Below, piece after piece: positions 59,650 through 64,000 of a stretch of DNA of 64,000 bases (positions within the stretch are counted from its first letter, which is position 1; each line of letters starts with the position of its first letter). Both the position numbers and the translations under genes were made by a program. The DNA comes from Diplonema papillatum (lineage: Eukaryota > Euglenozoa > Diplonemea > Diplonemida > Diplonemidae). The notes under the pieces were generated by a model that was not told the origin of the DNA, made no database searches, and was given only the letters and a program-made list of their open reading frames with translations. The stretch is taken from the NCBI GenBank assembly GCA_030068145.1, contig JAPJBO010000477.1, positions 108,168-172,167 of the forward strand, given 5' to 3'.

Positions 59650-60602
59650 CGCTCACCCTGAAGAGACTGTGCCCAACGACAGCGAGGGATGGCTCTGAAA
59701 AGACTGTGCAAAACGACAGCAGGGGGGCCCCAAACTCTGAAAGGACTGCACAACGACAGCAAGGGAGCCCCAAAGAACTCTGAAAAGACTGTGCACAACG
59801 ACAGCAGGGGAGCCCCAAAGGACTCTGAAAAGACTGTGCACAACGACAGCGAGGGATGGCCCTGAAAGACTGTGCACAAGGACAGTAAGGGAGCCCCACA
59901 GGATTCTGAAAAGACTGTGCACAACGACAGCGAGGAATGACCCCGAAAGGACGCATGGAAAAACGCACCTACACAAGGCAGAAGACATCATCAGGAAGAG
60001 GGAAGGGACCCATGTTCAAGAGCCTCACAGGGCGGTCGCCCAACAGGTTTAAGTGAACACTCCCTTGCAAGGACTGTAAACAAAGCCAGCAAGGGATACC
60101 GCACTCCAACACAAGGCAGAAGAAGCTGCAGGTGACAGCATCGGGGTGGAAGCCATGTTCAGTGGCCTCCGTCCAACAGTTTCAAGCGAACACGGAACCG
60201 ACTGTGAACAAAGCCAGCAGGGATGACCCCCAAAGACACGTGCACAAACGCTTTAACACAAGGCAGAAGAACCAGTAGATGACATCATCGGGAAAGAGCT
60301 CAAGAGCCTACAAGGGTGGCCACCCAACAGTTTCAAAAGGTCACAGACTCAGAAAACGGATAGACCCCAAAGGACGCATGGACAAACGCTTCTCACAAGG
60401 CAGAAAAACCCGGTAGGCAACATAATCGGGAAAGAAGAGCCCAAGAGCTTCATAGGGCTGCTACCCAACGTTGTCAAGCGAGCACAGACTCTGAAAGAAT
60501 GCGCAAAAAGCAAGGGACGGCCCCCCAAAGGACACGAAACACAAGGCAGAGAGAACCCGCAGGCGACACCTTCGAGGAGGAAGGGGGGAGGGGACAGGGC
60601 CC
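59650..60602 (+). repeat. Irregular tandem repeats including copies of the next gene's 5' end
   Basis: Bases 59655-59940 hold about seven copies of a 40-60-bp unit (AAAAGACTGTGCACAACGAC AGC-(A/G)GGGGAGCCCC). Bases 59940-60602 hold longer units of about 120-150 bp beginning ACACAAGGCAGAAGA. At least two contain a gene-start-like AGGGACCCATGTTCAAGAGC (about 60003) or GGAAGCCATGTTCAGTGG (about 60151), matching GACAGGGCCCATGTTCAAGA at the real start (60603). The last unit runs directly into the gene. Confidence 0.7.
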
Positions 60603-60932
60603 ATGTTCAAGAAAAGCAGCCCGCTGCTCAGCGAGTGGCGGTATGACTGGAAGCCGGATTTCTACGACTGGCTGACGGACCGACCGGACCCCATGCGCAG
60701 GCGAGTCTGGAGGTTCAGGGGGAAAGCGCCGACGCAATGGTTCCCGAGGGCGTACCTGAACCCGTCGGGGTCCGGCTGCACCGGCGCCTTCCAGCACGTC
60801 GTCAAGTGCATCGACGGCACCAGCGGCGGCCGCACGTACCTCCCGGCCAGCGACTGCGCGCAGGAGCTGTCGAATTACTTCCAGTGCATGGAGTTCTCGA
60901 AGAAGTGTGCTTCCCGCTTTTTTTTTTTTTAA
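60603..60932 (+). CDS. Twin-CX9C (CHCH-type) mitochondrial protein with repeat-derived C-terminus
   Basis: The product is 109 residues. Two CX9C motifs are visible (C-T-G-A-F-Q-H-V-V-K-C at about 60-70 and C-A-Q-E-L-S-N-Y-F-Q-C at about 86-96), the signature of small intermembrane-space proteins folded by the Mia40 pathway. The N-terminus is rich in Trp/Tyr/Asp/Arg (W-R-Y-D-W-K-P-D-F-Y-D-W-L). It could be a subunit or assembly factor of cytochrome oxidase (COX6B-like) or of complex I; COX6B proper has CX9C-CX10C, so I do not assign it. Alternative Met codons inside are unlikely. The end, S-R then four Phe, is encoded by a poly-T run that starts a dispersed repeat. The native stop may have been lost, or an intron may begin after K-K-C. 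Confidence 0.7.
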   Translation: MFKKSSPLLSEWRYDWKPDFYDWLTDRPDPMRRRVWRFRGKAPTQWFPRAYLNPSGSGCTGAFQHVVKCIDGTSGGRTYLPASDCAQELSNYFQCMEFSKKCASRFFFF

Positions 60933-61203
60933 ATAAAATTTATTGAGAGGGATAAACACGCACGCAGTCTTTTTCTCTCCGAGGTTTTATTGTCGCAAAC
61001 GGATCCCCGTGTGCAGCGGGCGGTGCCCACGGCACACGGCACCAAGCATCCATGCGGAGCATCAAGCTCGTGTAACAGCCAGCGCACACGTATCAGGCTG
61101 CCACACAAACCCACATCATCGCACACACACGTATCAGGTTACCACACAACGCACATACACCCTCTCCGGTAGCTCCGGTCCGCTGACCTCCGCGGCCTTT
61201 GAA
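60912..61203 (-). repeat. Poly-T-headed dispersed repeat abutting the CX9C gene
   Basis: It starts with a T-run followed by AAATAAAATTTATTG, then AAACACGCACGCAGTC, CGAGGTTTTATTGTCGC and CTCTCCGGTAGCTCC. It resembles 37100-37240. The T-run suggests a poly-A-tailed insert in reverse orientation. An internal CACGTATCAGG-ACCACACAA block is duplicated. Confidence 0.6.
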
Positions 61204-61383
61204 AAATTGTCGCGACAATGCACGCATGCGGAGCGGTGATTTGTCTACACATTTTAACTAATGGCTACCTCCGTCGGTCGCAGGAGTCTCTTTAGTACTA
61301 ACAATCTTGCGGGTTGATCTTCAATATGCAGGCTAAACAGACGTAGGCAGCGTGTTTTGGTGGTTGATCAAATTCCTTACCTA
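61204..61383. other. Short spacer
   Basis: Contains the palindrome TTGTCGCGACAA at 61207-61218. No gene. Confidence 0.4.
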
Positions 61384-62689
61384 CCCCCCCCCCCCGTGAA
61401 CATGTCACCCCCTTTTGTGCAAAAATCCGCTGGGGGGTGACATACTCAAGGGGGGTGACATACTTAAGGGTTTGCAGAGGTCATCTGAGCCTCGGCTGGG
61501 GGGAAACGTCCTTAGCAGCCCTTCTAGGACACGACCGAGGCAGAACGCTGGGCCCATGGCAAGGTACCAGATGCTGAAAGACCCGCCCGACTTCCAACCC
61601 CAGTTCCTCAGGACCCCCTGCCGGCAGGGAGACCCTGCCGACGCGCTGGACCTCAACGCAACAAGCAGCAACAAGCTCGGACGACTGGGCATAACGCGTC
61701 GCAAGCCGAACCAATGTGCCACATTGACGATCGGACGCGTACAAAGCAGACCAGGCACGAACGTGAAGAGAGTGATGATTGAACCGTTGCGCAAAGCAGA
61801 CCAGTGGCATGAATGACGTAAGTGATACGTGATTGTCATCATATCCACTGCTCTCCTTCTCGCGCACAGCAGACATAATGGCCGCTGTGTCCAGGCCGCT
61901 GCTTCCGGCTCAGCATTCGCTCAAACTTCTGCATTGAACGCCCCTCAGATTGCAAGTGCAAGACACTTGCAACAATTTTACAAACTTCCTTCTCCTGTTC
62001 ACAGTCCGTGTACTTCAGCAAATCGTGTTGGCAGAATGATAACATTGCGAGGTCTGGATGTGTTTCGAAGTAGGTCGTTCCATCAGTTGCAGCCACCGGG
62101 AACAAGCCGAACAATCCACTCTCAAGAAGTTCCGATGCATCCTGATGGGTGTTTCCTTGAAATTTCTCAGGCATACACTTGCGGATTCGGGACAATATGG
62201 CGGACAGTGTTCCTGTCTCGACGTCTTGCTGAAGAAAAGTCGTGAGGTCGTTGCAAGCGTCATTCGCAACCGACGCAATGTGGTTGACCATGTTGTGCTT
62301 TGAAGGAACTCTAGGATGGCCCCAATTAGCAGCTGTTGCCCAAATTTTGAATCGCGCGAAACCTCTCATTTACAACGTTGTTGGCTGCTTCAAGACCACG
62401 TGTCACTTTGGCGGTCGCGCAAGCAACCAAAGAGGCGAGGATGACCGCTCTGATTGTAGTCTGCTGCTGTGCATGCTCACTGGTGCGGAAGGTGGCGGTG
62501 AAAGCGGGAAACTCACAAAAAACGCTAAAAAAAAAAACCGTTCAAAAAAAAAATTTCCGCTGCGCGGGGCCACTCCCCACTGGGACAACAGGACAAACCC
62601 TTGAGTATGTCACCCCCCCCTCTCAGGCCTTGGGGGGTGACATACTCAAGGGGTTTTTGGGGGGTGACATGTTCACGGGGGGGGGGGGG
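61384..62689. mobile_element. 1.3-kb inverted-repeat element with poly-C / poly-G ends enclosing a broken USP-like gene
   Basis: The left end is twelve C then GTGAACATGTCACCCCC, followed within 60 bp by GGGGGGTGACATACTCAAGG. The right end is the inverse: CCTTGAGTATGTCACCCCCC, then GGGGGGTGACATGTTCAC and thirteen G. The compound inverted repeats are about 85-90 bp on each side. There is no obvious target duplication. The interior holds the USP-like pseudogene and a plus-strand open frame (61558-61816) that I do not recognise. Confidence 0.7.
61830..62360 (-). pseudogene. Ubiquitin-specific-protease-like (peptidase C19) pseudogene, internally deleted
   Basis: On the minus strand, 62356-62328 gives A-I-Q-N-L-G-N-S-C followed by a stop, matching the C19 Cys box (x-x-N-L-G-N-T-C-Y). 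In another frame, 62157-62104 gives G-N-T-H-Q-D-A-S-E-L-L, like the Q-Q-D-A-(H/Q)-E-F block. Then 61893-61849 gives H-S-G-H-Y-V-C-C-A-R-E-G-E-Q-W, matching the His box. A further frame change gives Y-D-D-N-H-V, the usual sequel. The gap between the QDA and His blocks is far shorter than in functional enzymes, so the finger/palm core is deleted. The longest open frame (62369-61839, 176 codons) reads the Cys-box region out of frame. Not expected to be active. Confidence 0.6.
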
Positions 62690-62804
62690 CAGCGCTCTTG
62701 TTAAGGATCAGCCACTTTGGCCGGATGGCCGGATAAACCAGAACCCCCCCCCCTCCCCCCCCCCCCCTCTACAGTGCAGTTGCCTTGGAGGCTGGGTGGT
62801 CAAA
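62690..62804. other. Spacer with C-runs
   Basis: C-runs at about 62744-62767. No gene. Confidence 0.5.
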
Positions 62805-63245
62805 TTCTCTTTCCACCCCCCGACAAAAATTTCCACCCCCCGAAAAGTACTTTCCACCCCCGAAAAGTACTTTCCACCCCCCGAAAAGTACTTTCCACCC
62901 CCCGAAAAGTACTTTCCACCCCCCGACAAAAAATTTCCACCCCCCGAAAAGTACTTTCCACCCCCCGACGAAAAATTTCCACCCCCCGAAAAGTACTTTC
63001 CACCCCCCGAAAAGTACTTTCCACCCCCGACGAAAAATTTCCACCCCCCGAAAAGTACTTTCCACCCCCCGAAAAACACTATCCACCCCCGGACAAAAAA
63101 TTTCCACCCCCCAAAAAGTACTTTCCACCCCCCGATGAAAATTTTCCACCCCCCAAAAAGTACTTTCCACCCCCGGACAAAAAAATTTCCACCCCCAGAA
63201 AAGTACTTTCCACCCCTCGAAAACTACTTTCCACCCCCCGACCAG
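62805..63245. repeat. 21-bp minisatellite with two palindromic unit types
   Basis: About twenty units of TTTCCACCCCCCGAAAAGTAC or TTTCCACCCCCCGACAAAAAA (with GACG/GATG variants), mostly 20-21 bp. GAAAAGTACTTTC is self-complementary across the unit junction, so each AGTACT unit boundary is a hairpin. All frames are open because the unit is close to 21 bp without stops; the resulting Pro-rich peptides are artefactual. Confidence 0.95.
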
Positions 63246-63690
63246 ATACGCAAACTCTTTCGAACGCTGCACACGGGTATCCTTCAAGTGACCTCTAACT
63301 ATCTGTTGCATACGCGTATCCGGATCTGAAAGCCGAAGACTTTGTAACACTTTACCGCAACCGAAGTCGCGAACCGGGTTCGGCTTGCACTGCAAAAGCA
63401 GCATAATTGTGTCTTGCGCCCGAGCGCGGAAATCCGCCACCCGCCATTCGGCTAGAGTGCAAGAACACAATTGCGAAGCGTACTACAAACGGATAGTGTT
63501 ACAAAGGCGAACGAATCATGCGAGAACCTATGGAGGGGCCCCTCGACAGCTTTCAGAACACGGCATAGTAAGTCAAGAGTCGGATAAGCGTGTACACGTT
63601 TTACTCCCGTTTGATCTGCATTTTCCACCTTTCCCCCCTTTCTTTGATTTGCTGTGTGTATTTGCAAAAACAGTTCCAGCCACAATCTGC
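63246..63690. other. Spacer
   Basis: No gene or repeat recognised. Confidence 0.4.
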
Positions 63691-64000
63691 AGGTCTGCGG
63701 TTTGCGGGTATGCGGGGTTTGCGATTTCGGGTTTGCGGGAACGGGTATGCGGGTTCGGGTATGCGGGTATGCAGGTATGCGGGTTTGGGTACGCGGGTAT
63801 GCGGGTTTGGGTATGCGGGTTTGGGTTTGCGGGTTTGCAGGTTCGGGTATGCGGGTTTGCGAGAAACGGGTATGCGGGTTCGATACGCGGTTTTGCGGGT
63901 TTGGGTACGCGGGTATACGGGTTTGGGTTTGCGGGTTTGCAGGTTCGGGTATGCGGGTTGCAGGAACGGGTATGCGGGTTTGCGAGAACGGGTATGCGGG
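63691..64000 (+). repeat. Degenerate G-rich repeat (GCGGGTATGCGGGTTTGGGT), continues past the window
   Basis: Built of 6-9-bp words GCGGGTAT, GCGGGTTT, GGGTTTGG and GAACGGG in irregular order. It is strongly G/T on the top strand, with C almost limited to GCGGG. It runs to the window end, so its full length is unknown. Confidence 0.9.

Noticed and set aside
62601-63470. Pro-rich and Gly-rich proteins on both strands across the 21-bp array
   Set aside because: Open frames arise because the 21-bp unit has no stops; there is no other coding signal.

Overview
This is a eukaryotic nuclear window, probably from a free-living protist. The evidence is spliceosomal GT-AG introns of about 0.6-1.0 kb in the EF-hand, thiazole synthase and transaldolase genes, a gene-poor repeat-rich layout, poly-A/poly-T and poly-G/poly-C tracts, minisatellites, non-LTR retroelement remains and inverted-repeat elements. 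Real exons are GC-rich with strong G/C third positions, whereas spacers are mixed and locally AT-rich. I cannot place the lineage firmly. Large intronless Cache-HAMP-cyclase-like receptors and a CRE-like retroelement would fit a euglenozoan or another flagellate, but this is only a suggestion.

Layout. 1-2.6 kb: an EF-hand/coiled-coil gene open at the left window edge, whose intron carries a transposon and a decayed copy of the following exon. 2.6-9.5 kb: repeats. 9.5-10.3 kb: an unrecognised 263-residue ORF (minus strand). 10.6-13.3 kb: a decayed, 5'-truncated non-LTR retroelement (minus strand). 13.4-14.3 kb: a 41-bp minisatellite headed by an inverted unit. 15.9-16.6 kb: a lysine-rich, probably nucleolar protein. 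18.7-27.1 kb: two tandem paralogous receptor-type proteins with cyclase folds that lack catalytic residues. 27-49 kb: almost wholly repeats (MITE-like elements, a 215-bp dispersed family, 228-bp direct repeats, GT-rich arrays). 49.4-50.8 kb: a 110-bp higher-order minisatellite, again with an inverted terminal unit. 51.1-52.8 kb: THI4 in two exons. 54.8-55.8 kb: a probable RT fragment and a duplicated coding-like block. 56.0-58.3 kb: transaldolase in three exons. 59.6-60.9 kb: serial repeats that include copies of a gene start, then a twin-CX9C mitochondrial protein whose 3' end runs into a poly-T-headed repeat. 61.4-62.7 kb: an inverted-repeat element with poly-C/poly-G ends enclosing a broken ubiquitin-specific-protease-like gene. 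62.8-64 kb: a 21-bp minisatellite and a G-rich degenerate microsatellite running off the window.

No pathway cluster is apparent. THI4 (thiamin thiazole synthesis) and transaldolase (pentose phosphate pathway) are ordinary metabolic genes that happen to be near each other. The only functional cluster is the tandem receptor pair. The most unusual material is the pseudo-cyclase receptor pair, the USP-bearing element with poly-C termini, the exon echo beside a transposon end, and the inverted caps on two unrelated minisatellites.
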